Source: Orthonyx spaldingii (Eukaryota; Chordata; Aves; Passeriformes; Orthonychidae). From it: a stretch of 64,000 nt of DNA. The stretch spans positions 186,001 through 250,000 of the forward strand of contig VZTJ01001775.1 in NCBI GenBank assembly GCA_013397795.1. The letters run 5' to 3'. This document shows, piece by piece, positions 12,347 to 25,000 of this stretch. The notes under the pieces are model-generated. The model searched no databases, was not told the origin of the DNA, and saw only the letters and a program-made list of their open reading frames with translations. The stretch's first letter is position 1; each line of letters begins with the position of its first letter. A program made the position numbers and the translations under genes.

Positions 12347-13488
12347 AACAAAACAAAGTCTCAAACTTCAGCTGTCCATCTTCTTATGGGACAGAAAGGA
12401 TTGGGCAGAGGTCCTAAATTGCCATATAACACCCAATTGTATGAAAGAGGCTACACAAGATCAGGATGTCCTTTCAGTTATTTGCAGTAGGGATCAAAGC
12501 TAGCAGCATGGTGTAAATACCCTGCACAGGCCACAGTTTCATGCTCAAAGGATTGCCAAAGCAGATGAGAGGAAGGGAGAGGGTATAAGGGTTGTACAGA
12601 GTCCTCCATCCTCCTCTAATTCTGTCCCCAGAGAAGGATGCTGTGTAACAGTCTGCTCCAGGAACACCCATGAAACAGCAAAATCCAGTGTTATCTCTTG
12701 CTATGGCTGCCAAAGCCAAAATTAATCTGAGTTATTTGTTCAGTTTGTCTTATCATTCAACACTGCGAAGGAAGATCTGCTCACTCTGGGGTCATTCTGT
12801 TCTCACTGTGCAACAGGGACAAGGAATCATTTGGGAGAAGGTACAAACAGGTGCTGGAAAATGGCAGCTCATTTGTGTTTCCCATCTGCAGCACTTTCTT
12901 CTTTCATCTCCAAGGAGACTGATTGACCCTCTCCGCCAATGCACCAGAGGCACAGAAATCCGCTGCAGTGAAACCTCGACTCAGAACTCCTCGATACGAC
13001 TTGAACTGTTGAAGAGCCAAGGATCAATACACTCTGCTGAGGAAACAGAACCAAACACACCAACTATTGCTGCAATCAAACCACTACTTTTTTTACTACT
13101 ATTACAAGTTCTTTACTTAAGGTCTTGTGACTGTTTGGAATGTAAAATGTTCTCCATTCAGGATGTTTCTCCCCTGTATTTTGTATGTATTTGATTGCAA
13201 AAAATCAGTTTAGAGATCCTATTACCTTAAGGTAGAATTGTGTCCTCAGATGTTTTTATGCTTCTCTTGGGCTCTGCTGCCTGAACTCCACCAAATAGTC
13301 TAATAAGTTCCATATGCCCATTTTTTTGAAGAGCACATTTTCAAAGCAGCAAATGTTTTGACGGATTGGCTCACAGAGAGCCTGAATGCTGTTATACACA
13401 TCGTTTAGCATTCCACAAGGCCCCCACTGTTAAATTCTGGGAATGTGGCCAGAGTGACCTACCTAATACTGCACTAACTAGCTTTAAA
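12347..13488. other. Intergenic DNA with one long unsupported frame
   Basis: The longest frame in the window (12,670-13,194, + strand, 174 codons) lies here. Its translation shows no domain, signal or repeat that I recognise. Its codons look random and a frame is also open on the opposite strand (12,869-13,063), so I do not call it a gene. The segment runs into the CAA/poly-A tract to its right. That leaves open an old poly-A retroposon, but I see no identifiable source. Confidence 0.4.
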
Positions 13489-13502
13489 AACAACAACAAC
13501 AA

Positions 13503-13560
<58 letters not shown>
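13489..13560. repeat. (CAA)n followed by a 57-base poly-A run
   Basis: About five CAA units (13,491-13,503) lead into an uninterrupted run of A from 13,504 to 13,560. It could be the tail of a retroposed sequence on the + strand or a simple expanded microsatellite. Length calls in such runs are error-prone in assemblies. Confidence 0.95.
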
Positions 13561-13562
<2 letters not shown>

Positions 13563-16500
13563 AGACATTCTTAACCATTGTGCTTTTGTAAAGTATATTT
13601 GGAATTTGAATGTGTATTTGCTGCCCTGGTAATTTGTGTTTGAGGTGTGTGGGAATTAGGCTGGCACATATCTGGACTCACAAAAAGAATGTTTTGATTA
13701 AAAAAAATATTTTTAAAGTAGCTCACACATATCATCTAAAGCAGAAGCTGGGGCCCCAGTCTTAACAAGAAGTTAAACACCACCTGAGTGGTTAAGCCCC
13801 CCACACACAGTGAGTCCAGGCAAACAAGTACCTGTCCAATGCTATCTAGAAAAAAAAAATACGTTAGAGTGTTCAACACTTCATTCAGAGTAAAACCAAA
13901 ATATTTATGAACATGCATCAAACACATATTTCCTGTAATTAAACTATATATTATACATGCATACAGGATTGGAAGAAAAAATACAAACATTTATTTTGGT
14001 TAAGGAAATGTTCTAATATTTCTTTAAAGACAACAACCCCAGTTTTGATTTTTCCATCTTCTTTTACTAGTAGAAACTTTGTATTTTTCTCTTCATATAC
14101 CACTCTCTGGTCAAAACATTCTGGAAAGCAGGTATGATTCTGCAAATTTTTTTACATGCTAAAGACAAAGCACTAAAGCAGACTGAGAAACAAATGATCA
14201 GTTTAGTACTGCAGTCTGTTATCCCCCATGGTGAAGTCAAATGATGCTTACTTCTTCTTCAGGCAGAAAGAAATAAAGAAAAGAATTACAATGCATTTGT
14301 TTATTTGGAAGGGGAAACTTCCTGACCTAGCACATTTATTCTGTATGTATAACCCAGACAAAATTCACTATCTAGCATTAGGCCAAAGAAAGAGCAGAGA
14401 AAACTGTGAGGAGGACAGATACATGGGTGAAAGATATTCTGTGTCTCTGCACACATGATGAAACGCAGGGTTCATGACTCAGGCAGGTTCATCAAGATCT
14501 AAATTTGGGAGTAGCAGTTATTAGACATATTCAATAGCTGGTGTGGAAATCAGATACGTCATAATCATAGGCTATATATGACATAATTTCTTTCACCCAA
14601 GCCACTTGGATTGCAAACACAGTAAGAATGAAGTGTATTGCATATGTTTGTGTGCAGGTGTGAGTGCATAAAAGCAACAATTTAATGCAGGAATATATGT
14701 GCCTGCAATAGTAAACTGTATTTCAAAATCTATGTCTCTGTTTCACCACTATATTAATGTCACACCTCTAGGCTTATTTGTTGAAGACAATTTTCATTAA
14801 TGTAATTCTTGGTCCAACAAGATGTGCTATAGAAAGGAAATAATACCTTGTAGACTGCATGGCTGACACTAAATCTGGTCATATTTTATGGGTGATCCTA
14901 ATATCTGCTCTGCTTCAAATACAGATTTCTGTTGTCACCAGCAGTTACGCTGACCTGTTACCCCAGAGTGTGGAATGCTGATAGCTCTGCCTGTCATTAA
15001 GATGCACAAGGACTGAAAAAAAATGAGACCTTTGCAAGCTCCTAGCAGTCTATAATGACAAATAGAACTGGGACAAATTGACAAATTGTCTGGGACATGC
15101 TGTCAAAAATAGGACACCAGCTCTGAACAAAGATCAGTGGGGGATGTAAGTATTTCTGCTAAAGTACAAAGGCACAAATGGTGTTGAAACAATATATTTA
15201 AATACACACAACAACTATAAACTGGAAGAGGCAAAATGAGCAAAACCAGTTAATGTACAGTCCAACAGCTTTTTGTTTGTGAGATCTTCTTTACATTCTG
15301 CATACTGCCTTGCAGTGCCTCATACAATTTACTATGTGGTTAGAAGGGACAAAGTCAAACTTTTATCTGTTAAAAGACAAAGTCTTTGTCATCACTGCCA
15401 ATGTAAGATACTCATATTCTCCCCATGCATTTCTCATTCCCAGCCTTTGCCACTCTCCTCAGTTGTGCTGGCACAGCTGTTTGTGCAGCAATGCCGTAAG
15501 GCACTGTGAAACAGCTTGTAAACAGATCTCATTTTTAGAAACACTCCCAAAAACTGTGTTTTCTGAAGTTGATGATGTCTTCAGTCTGATTCATCAACAG
15601 CTGCACAAACCAGTGTTGGGACATCTGAAGAGGTGATGCATTAACTGGTATAATTAAACGAGTATAATTGCCAAAGACTTCATCTTCTGAAGTCACAACC
15701 TGCATTCTATGTGCATTATAAGTTTTTTTAACCTAAGAAACTTATTAGTATTTCTCCTTTGAGAACTTCCTGGAAAGTACTAAACCAAAATATAGAGCAT
15801 TCTATGTATATGCAACAACCACTTTTACTGTCATGTGTTGTTTTCTAGAAAGTCCTGAGAAGACACAACTCCTGTTGCAGCAGAAACTCAGGGTTTAGAA
15901 ATGATACTTTCTCTGAATCACTGGTCACCAAGGGATACAATGTTGAGCATGTTTTGCAATGTCAATAAAAATAAATATAGGGATTATTCTAGAACTAAAT
16001 TCAGGATGAAACAATGGTACTGGATTGCTCTGACCTCTTAAGCCAAATGAGTAGAAAACACTGATTTTCAGTTGGTTCTGCTGCTCCTGCTGCCAGGAAT
16101 TACTCTGCTTAGAAAAGTTTAAGGAGTAACTTTAAAATTATTGTTGAATCTGTTTTGCATTTTGTCAGAACACTTGATTTTAGAACAAAAAGAAAATCTC
16201 AACAGTGAATTTGAACAACCCATATTTCAAAAGCAAGCCTTGCCACGATAAACTTTTTACTTATACAAATGATGATATGATCCCAAATTGTTTGGATTTA
16301 TGATCTTCTGTGTTAGGCACAGTGGAAAGAAGCTTAATCACATGTTTTGTTCATTCAGCCATCTATTCACTCTGCACAGCAAAGAGTATATTTTAGATCA
16401 CCCCTTAAAAGGCAGTTTGCTGTAGAGAGAAGATCAAAACAAAGTTATTCTTATGTAATTATAGCAAAGACTTAGAATGCTGTTTTCATGCATACAGACT

Positions 16501-19500
16501 GCACACACAAAGTTCTGAATTTCAGACTTCTGGATGTGGTCTTAGCTGTCCTCTCACTTTAAAATACTTGTTTATTTAAAATCCTGCATGCTACTGCTTA
16601 ATGGTTTTTTCATTGCATTTTGGGTTCAGTAACCAGGGGTCTCCTTAATACTGAGAAACTTTGAAAAGTCACAGATTATGGCCTGTGATATCCTGGGATT
16701 GATGGACTACCTCAAGATTAAATCCTCCAGATCCCACACTGTCCTCTTTTACTCAGGCTTGGGATTTTCCTTGTTACCTTATCTTTGGCCAAAGTCTTTC
16801 CCAGTACTAAGATAGTGCAAGAAGAAAAGAAGATAGTTCTCCATTGAATATGGATAATGTCCATATGTCATTTAAACATAATTTAAGGGCCAGTTTATCA
16901 CAATCTGCTGTGGTGTCCTACCTACTGTGACAAAACCTTCAGCATGGAACACACTTTGCCTAAGACCTATTCTGACTTTTTCAGCCTGGTCATCAAGTTA
17001 GTCCACTACAACAGGCCCTCCTAAGAGGTGGAAGAGGGGGCAGAGTTGCTATTTACATATGTACTGCTGTCCGTCAGGGTTCTGTCAGTACAGGGTCAGC
17101 TAAGATCCTCACCTCAGCTGTGCTCTAGATTGCTACTGATTTTGGTTCAAGCACGCCCGCAGTTATGTGGTTGGCACTACCCCTTCTACAGTCCATGCTC
17201 TCAGTTTTGCTCAACAGAGGTGAAAATGTGGTGCAAGTTTAGTAACCACGCATGAAAGAGTGCAAGATTAAATGTTTCTTTTTTTAAAAATCTAACTCAT
17301 GATGCAAAAATGCAATTAGGATACATTTGAGTATTAGTAAAGGACATGTATGCAGCAATTATCTGTTTAAAGAAAAGAACTTGACAAGGTATTTAATTGC
17401 AAAATCTACAGGACTTAATTCTGCCCCAAAATGGCCCATTATTCCTTCAACAAATTCTGTTACCATTCTAGGAAGCCTGCATCACCTTTACTCTTGTTCC
17501 TTGCAGTTATTTGGAATAAGCCATCACATTTATTAACAGCTAGTGGGTTGCTAAGAAGTAACACTTAAATCTTCACTGTCTCCTCTGTCTGGTACCAAAT
17601 ATTTCCTCTTAAAATAATTTAAGACATTAATTTGAACTTGTCTGGGTGTTTAAAATGTCATTTTGATGTAGGAAGAATGGCATATTTCTAAATGTCCTTT
17701 ACAGCAGAGAACCTGCAAGAAAAAGACAAGCAGGATCTGTGTCCTTTGTGACCTGTTTTATCAGGGTGTTCACTTGGTCAAAATTTAATGTAAAAAATGG
17801 TGGCTTCCTCTTGCTGACAGTCTTAGTTGTTTTGCTCGATCAGCGCTAATATGGAAAAGGGTAAGAGAAAGATTAAATGATCAGGCCACAAAGGAAAATT
17901 ATGAGCAATACTTCAGAGCAGCAAGGACCTATCAGGAATAGTATTTGCTTATTTCTTAAGTCTATTTAGCACTGATGTGATCTTGGAAACAAAAGCACAT
18001 GAAGTTAGACACACTTCACTCAGCTGCCAGTCCTTTATACTGCCACATGGTGATTCCAATTGGGAGTTCATTTTGAAGTGTGGGGAACTGGGAAATGAGG
18101 ACCATATTAACCCAGTCTTTCTGAAGGGCCTTCAAGGAGGAGGATCTATGGCTGAAGGGGCTAGGACAGAAGGACAAGCTGTTGGGCGCTAGAGGGAATT
18201 GGTTTATTGTACTTCTGCTTGGAAACCCAGAACTTCAAGGGCAACAGCAAGGAAAATTATGTCACTGTGCACCAAAATGGAATCATTCCTGAGAAGGGTC
18301 AGGTTAGAAAGGTTGGCCCACATGCAGTCATGTGCAGTCATGCAAACTTCATCCTGGAGGCTTTGATTGATGCAGACACAGGTCTTAAGCCAGGTTCAAG
18401 TGCAGCATAATACTTCATTGCCCCACTGCACGGCAACAGTCAACCACAGCACCTAAATTTGTATAAGCCTGAAACTCCTACAATTTGTCTTTAAACCAGA
18501 GGTGACACTTTAATTTTGCTGTAGCAGCAAGACACATCCAAGGCAAGGGAGGTTTGGCATGGAGGGACAACTGGTATGTGGTGAGTTCTGATGAGAAAAT
18601 GGTCTAGAAGGGATGGATATTATTGCAGAGGCTGTAACCCTCTCCCCTGCCATTACAACCTTCTGCCTGCATGCTAGTGCTTCTGCTTTTAAATTATAAA
18701 GTAAACCAAGATAATTAAAGGAAACCAGGATATGGAGCAAAATATTTTCCCAGACATAGGAAAAGTATTACACTTATTCAAAAAATCTGCTCAGATCTAC
18801 ATAAAAAAAATATGAACATGTTCTCCTTCATGTGTTAAACACATATCTATCAGAACTTTGCAAACCAAGGTAAGACGTGCCAAGGCACTAGGGTCAAAAT
18901 ATAATGATCTTGTGACATGGGCTGAGAAAAGCCTATGCACTAGAAAGCCATCCCCAGAGTCCAGATGGCCTGAGAGCACTGACCATGCACAAGTCTATCC
19001 AGCCAAAAAAAACTTTGCACACAGAAGATCAGGACAGAGAGAAGGGTAGGCTGCTACCTGCTTATGTAGGGAATTTGGTGAGAGAGGATGGACTGTGAGA
19101 CTGCTTTCAGAGCTTAAATTTCTTCACAGCTCCTTCTCTCAGTGCAGCCCGTGGCCCTTCCATGCTCCTGTGTCTCCTGGGTTCCTTCCAGCTCGTGAAG
19201 CGTCTCCTATTGCCCAACTCCTCCTAGTTGCCTGGCACTTACGTCTTCCAGACACTACCCCGACAGGCCTGCCAGCCCCTTACCTTGGATGATGGCAATG
19301 GAAATAGACAACTCAGATAGATTTTCTGATACTCATCACCTTCCTCCCTTAGAACGTGGCTATTTTTGCTGAACCCAGACACTGAGCGCTGACTGATATG
19401 GCCACCACTTTCACTTTTCTCTTTCCTTGTCTCTCTCTTACTATGGACATCACAGGCTGCTCTGATTGCAGTCCACAATAAAAGCTCTATCTGTCAAAGA

Positions 19501-22000
19501 ACCCCACGGTGAGAAAAAATACTAAATTATATATTTTTAGGATTTCATTTGCATTTCTCAGCTGGTCATCCAACAATCATATGCCCTTGCTGCTAATAAT
19601 TACATCCCTGTATTCTTACAGCCCACCAGCAAATGCCATGGGACCTAAATAACAGAGCCAGTCACACAGCTCCAGCAAAACTTGGCAGAAATATTCAGCT
19701 GGCTCTCTTGCTTGTCTTTTCCTCCTCCGCTTCCCTGCCCTGACTCCTCTTTTGTTAGTTTTGGAGACACTCATTGACATATGTGAACATGCCACAGAAA
19801 TCGATACCGAAATTCCTCAGGGTTCTGGAGGAGCTGGAAAGAACTTGTAGTGGTACTAAGATGGGCAGTGTTACCCAATCCCATCCCCCTAGAGCTAATT
19901 GCAGCAAAATATAAAGTCAGTTCCATCTGATGGGGTTGATGGGGCCTGAGCCAGAGACATCATTCTCACTCCTCCCCAGTCCCACTGTCCAATCCACTCC
20001 CAACACTGAGTCATCAAACTCGCCTTTAGCCTTCTTCACTGCTAACAAACAAGCTCGATGTAACCAGGATGTTGCAACACTTCCAGGTCTTCATACTTCA
20101 GTCATCCAATCTGTGGAAAATGACAGGAATGAAGAGGCAATGATGCTTCCTTTTTGCTAAATAACATTCTCATTTAAAGTGACAGACACAGAAAGCAGGT
20201 ACTGGTACCACCTAGTGCTGAAAAAGGTTTTGAAGTTACTACAGTGGAACATTTGTCAGTAGGAGGAAAACTAACTGGCCAAAATGACAAAACAGAAATG
20301 CAGGAGGAAAGTCACTGGCTGAAGCCTCCTCTTAGTTAAGTTGACAGAAAAGTTTCCACTGTTTTCTGCAAGGGAAGTGTTATTACAACAGGCATGAAAT
20401 GTCTAAAACTCCTTAGATCTCATAAAACAAAGAAGACTTCATCATTTCTGATGAGCCAGAATAAATCCTGAGTCATGGAACATGGAGAACAGAAAGCATA
20501 AGGCATTTCCATTTTGTACCTGCAAAGTGAAGTGTGAGAGCTGCCCAGGAGCTAGCAGATCTCCCTGTCATGATGGAGACAGGATGAAGGAATGTTGTTC
20601 AGTTTGGCAGCATTTGGCCACCCTTGCAGTACACAACACTCTCCCAGCATGCTGCAAGGCACACAAGAAAGCAAGTGCTTTTCTCCTCTTCCTTCCTGGC
20701 AAGAGCAGGACACAGCTATTACCTCAAGAGACGTCTCTCACAGCAGGGTGAGATCCCAGTTTAGCAACAGAGGCAACCAAGAGATTAAAGTTGGAATGCT
20801 GGCTGGATGGTCTAAAATGAGGAATAAATCCATATATCTCCCCAGGGAACACCATAATTTAATCATACATTGGTGCTAAAAGACACAGGATTCAAAAGTT
20901 CCCAGGAGTTTCTTTTGTTCACCTGTAGTAGTGTAAATTAACAGAAGTACAACTACTAAAAGACTTAAGCTGATATTTTATTAAGGGAGATACTGTTAGT
21001 ACTTTGTTTTAATACTGAAAAAAAAATTTCATTGATATGTACAGTCATTTTTTCTTAAAAATAGCAGTTTACACCTTGTTATTCTGCTGCTTTTTCATCT
21101 GTTTGTTGATTCTGCAAGGAACATTTAACTTTATGGACAGAATCCCTAAGAATTAATAAACAACTAACATTAGAAAAACCTATCAAAAGTACAGATATTC
21201 ACCTGCTATACACATTATTTTAACAGAGTAAAAGGATTTTTATAAAATGCTTTTGCTGTCATGAAAAGGATCCTGTAACTCAGCCAAAGGCGTGCAAGAC
21301 AGAGATATTTATCTTACTTCATCTGATGTTATTCAGCCACATCATTATGCTGGCTGCTGAAAAATAACAAGGAATGTCTTAGGAGAGCTGGCACAACATG
21401 CCCTGTGGGCAGTGTTCTTCCTCCTGTCTACTGGAAAGAATCCCTGTTTAAATATTTAGAAGAACAAATCTTGTATTATTAACAGCTGTACTTCAGCTAG
21501 CCTCAAGAGAGAAGGAGAGAGCAAAAAGGGGAAAGAGATATAAAGATGGATAGCAAAAAAAAGTTAAAAATTTAAAAATAAAACTAAGAAAAGATTAAAA
21601 AGAGAGAAAAGTGAAAGAAGATTAAGGTTGCTTCAGATTACCCAAATATGTGTGAGTTTTTTCACATTGTACAGTGCTTCTCACTAAGGTGATAGTGAAA
21701 GAGACACCTTGGATACAGATATCTTTAGGACACAAATCGTTCACATCTCAGTAGAAATAATTAAAAAATTAGGGGAGAACTGGTTCAAGACCTGAGAAAA
21801 AACAAGGCTGGTGCTTCAAACAGCAACATGATTACAGATCTGTGACTATGCCAGGCTTTGGGTCTATACTTGAAAGGCAGGAAATGTTCTCAGTGATGTG
21901 TTCACATGAGACTTTGGGTAATATAATTGGTCTTCCTCCATTTTCCCATTTGTAAAATGGAAATAATTATACTTGTCTCCTTTCAAATATCATTTTGGAT
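13561..22000. other. Intergenic DNA, nothing recognised
   Basis: Over 8 kb of A+T-rich, apparently unique sequence. All open frames are about 108 codons or shorter, without recognisable domains. I found no CR1 tail, LTR, tRNA or exon-like run with splice sites. Conserved non-coding elements may be present but cannot be judged without an alignment. Confidence 0.45.
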
Positions 22001-25000
22001 TTTAAAGATGAAGGCTTAATGCATGATTCTAATGGGAGTATTCTTTACAGCCTGAATAAAAGTACAATTTTCATAAGGACAGAAATTGTAGCAGATTTTA
22101 TGGAAATTAGTGACTGAATGAAATGGAACTGATTCACACTGCAAGTGTGGCCCCAAATGTTTCCATTAGTACTGTCATAAAATAAACCCTTTCCAGAGTT
22201 ATCTGTGGTTGAAAAAATATTTGTTATATCTACAATATATTTCATTAAAATACGCTTTAAGTTGACAGATTTTTGTTCCCATTCATACCATATCAAATGG
22301 CAGGGAACTATATAAAATATTAAATAATTGAGTTAGCTTTTTTATTCTGTAATTAAGAGAGTGATACACAGATCCCAAAGGAAATAAAGCAGAATGGATT
22401 CTAAATGCTAATGCATATTTATATTTCGGTGCACATCTCCAACCAGTTTTCTTTCATGTTTACATTCCTATAAATGCTTTAACTCCTGGTGTATTTATCC
22501 ATTATGCCCTGCTATTAACCGAAACTGTGACAGCCTTCTTAGTTCCTTTCTTTCATAAACTCTTTTTTTTTAACTGCACATAGTTAAGGGCAACAGAGCT
22601 GATGCCTGAATACAGCTGCTTACACAAGTGATGCAAGAACATGAATCTTTAGCAGGCTTGGGCCCTTGTTTAGCTGGCAGTGGTATCAGAATGGGTATCC
22701 ATGATGGTGTCTGCAGGGAGCGAGTGTTTCAAAGACTAGTCTGACATGCCGAGCTCACACGGTGTCCTCCGTATCCACAAGTGAGAGCAAAGCTGCTGTG
22801 GTTACATCTGAGTTCCTGGGTCAGGGTCTAGCTCTCCATTTCAAGGAGCGTCTATCTCCCCAGACAGCAAGAAACTTATGGAGGCTACAGACACTAAAGT
22901 GAGGGTGGCCTCAGAAAATGCCCCTCAGGCAGGCACTTGGAGCTGTAAAACCCTACAGCACAGCACAAGTCTTCTCTACATATCTTTACATCATGCTTCA
23001 TCACCTGTAGAAAAATAAAGCTGACAGAACAATAATCATATTACTAATGAAACCTTCTTATAAATCTGTAGCATGCATTTGGAGTGCAATTGTAAATAAG
23101 CTCTTCAAAGACTTGTTAACATCACAGAAAAACACCTCACAAGAGCATTTCAATAAAAAGGAGATTTTAAATGTACTCTTGTCAGCAGTGGTATGTTTAT
23201 GAGATACTGAACAGACATTGGCTTAACAGGAGTGAATAAACATCAGTGTTTCTAGATATAAAAAGTAAATATTGGTGCAGGTTAATATTTGCCTCAAAGG
23301 ACAATGAATTTTGGTGACTGACAAAATTTCAAGTTAGCCAAGGCATTTAACACCTCCCAGGTTAGTGGTACTAATGCAGAACCAGTCTGTGAAGTAAACA
23401 CAGTTGTACTAATTTGAAAAGCAACTCATGTTAGTCATAACGTATTTTTTCTTTTCCGTCAAAACAATAGCCTGATATCATGGGTACAGTTTTTGAAGAC
23501 TCCTATAGTCCTTAGTCTGATAGTAGGTATCATTAAATAGAATGAGAAAATGTGGAAGTAAATCTACTAGAGCATGACATGACTGAAGAATAAATGCAAT
23601 GCAATTTCTTTTTCAATTCTGAGATGGCAGCCAAAATGAAATATGTTAATTTGTAAGCCAAATGAAATAAACAGTTTAAAAGTTCAAATAAACAAAACTT
23701 GCATTGAATTTTGAGCCTTGAGAATAATCTCAACAAACTCACGTAAAACAAAGTAGAATTGTAATTTTAAAGAGTTTTTCATCTTCTCTTTTCCGTCTCA
23801 TGATTAGTGATAATTTAACTTGCATACAGTATAAATCTAAATCTGTTATGATTACCCTATCTGATTAGCTATTTTGTTACTTCAATGCCATATGGATGAT
23901 TTCAACAGAATTAAACGAGCAAAACAGTGGAAAAATGCCATTGCAAATGAAGCAAGCTCAACTCTTTTCTGAAGCTTGCTTTTTCTGCCAGAAACATTCT
24001 CCAGGTCATGTGACCTAAACTCTAATTTCACAAAACAAAACAAAAACACTAACCCAAACACTGTAAACGTCCTTTCAAGACTTTCTCAGAAGTAAGGATT
24101 TCTCATCATCAATAACATATCAGGTTCTTGTGCAAAGGGCAGCCATGGAGGATTCTTGCAACATCAAAAACAAATCCATCCTTGAGGGATCTTTAAAACA
24201 TTTCAAAACATGTCCTCATCAAAACAAGCAGCACACACATGGCAGAAACATTTTATTGTCACTTCTCAGCCATTAGGCTGTGTGTAAATGATTTCTTACA
24301 CTGTTATTCTACTACCTGAATGTATGGTGCTCTCCTCAGTTCCTGAAAAGATGTAAAAGAGGGTTTATTATGTCCCTTTCTTTGCATGTGAGACTGATAA
24401 CTTGATAAAGGTTTTGCAATCGCTTTTCCAAGGACAAACAAGGAAGAAAAAACATCCAAATTCACATCACCAACGTGTATGGAGGACTTTGACACCAAAC
24501 TAGTTTGCCCGATGCAACCTCAAAAGGGACAGCATAAGAATGAGAAAAACATAGTTCTGAAAGTATATGGTGTTGGTGTTGGCAATGAGTACTGCTGAAC
24601 TGCTGAGAAACACAGGATGCTTGTGCTGTTTCCTTTTTGCAGAATACATTTGCTTTTGAAAGGGTTCTTTTAAGGTGCTTTCTGCAAATATAAACTGTCT
24701 GATGTAAATGGGTTCTTTACTAGTTTGATTTCTTCTTACAAATAATTTATTTTTGCTGAATCAGGAATAATTTTGTTTGACAAGGGTACATTTAAAGCTA
24801 CAAGCAATAGTGAAAGAGTTTGTTGGGGTTTTTTAAATCACAAAAGTTGAAGTAATTTGCATTTTTATACAGAAATTCAGGCAGCTTGGGTAGGTGTCCA
24901 TGTAACCTTTAATTAATGTTTATTTATCCTAACAGACAAAAAAGTGGAAATATTCTGAGTTGAATTCAAAATTCATGCTTTTAGTTTTGGGAGGAATTTG

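Noticed and set aside
12670..13194. 174-codon + strand frame, longest in the window
   Set aside because: No recognisable domain, no coding-like composition, overlapping open frame on the other strand and no splice context. Kept only as a possible retroposon question.
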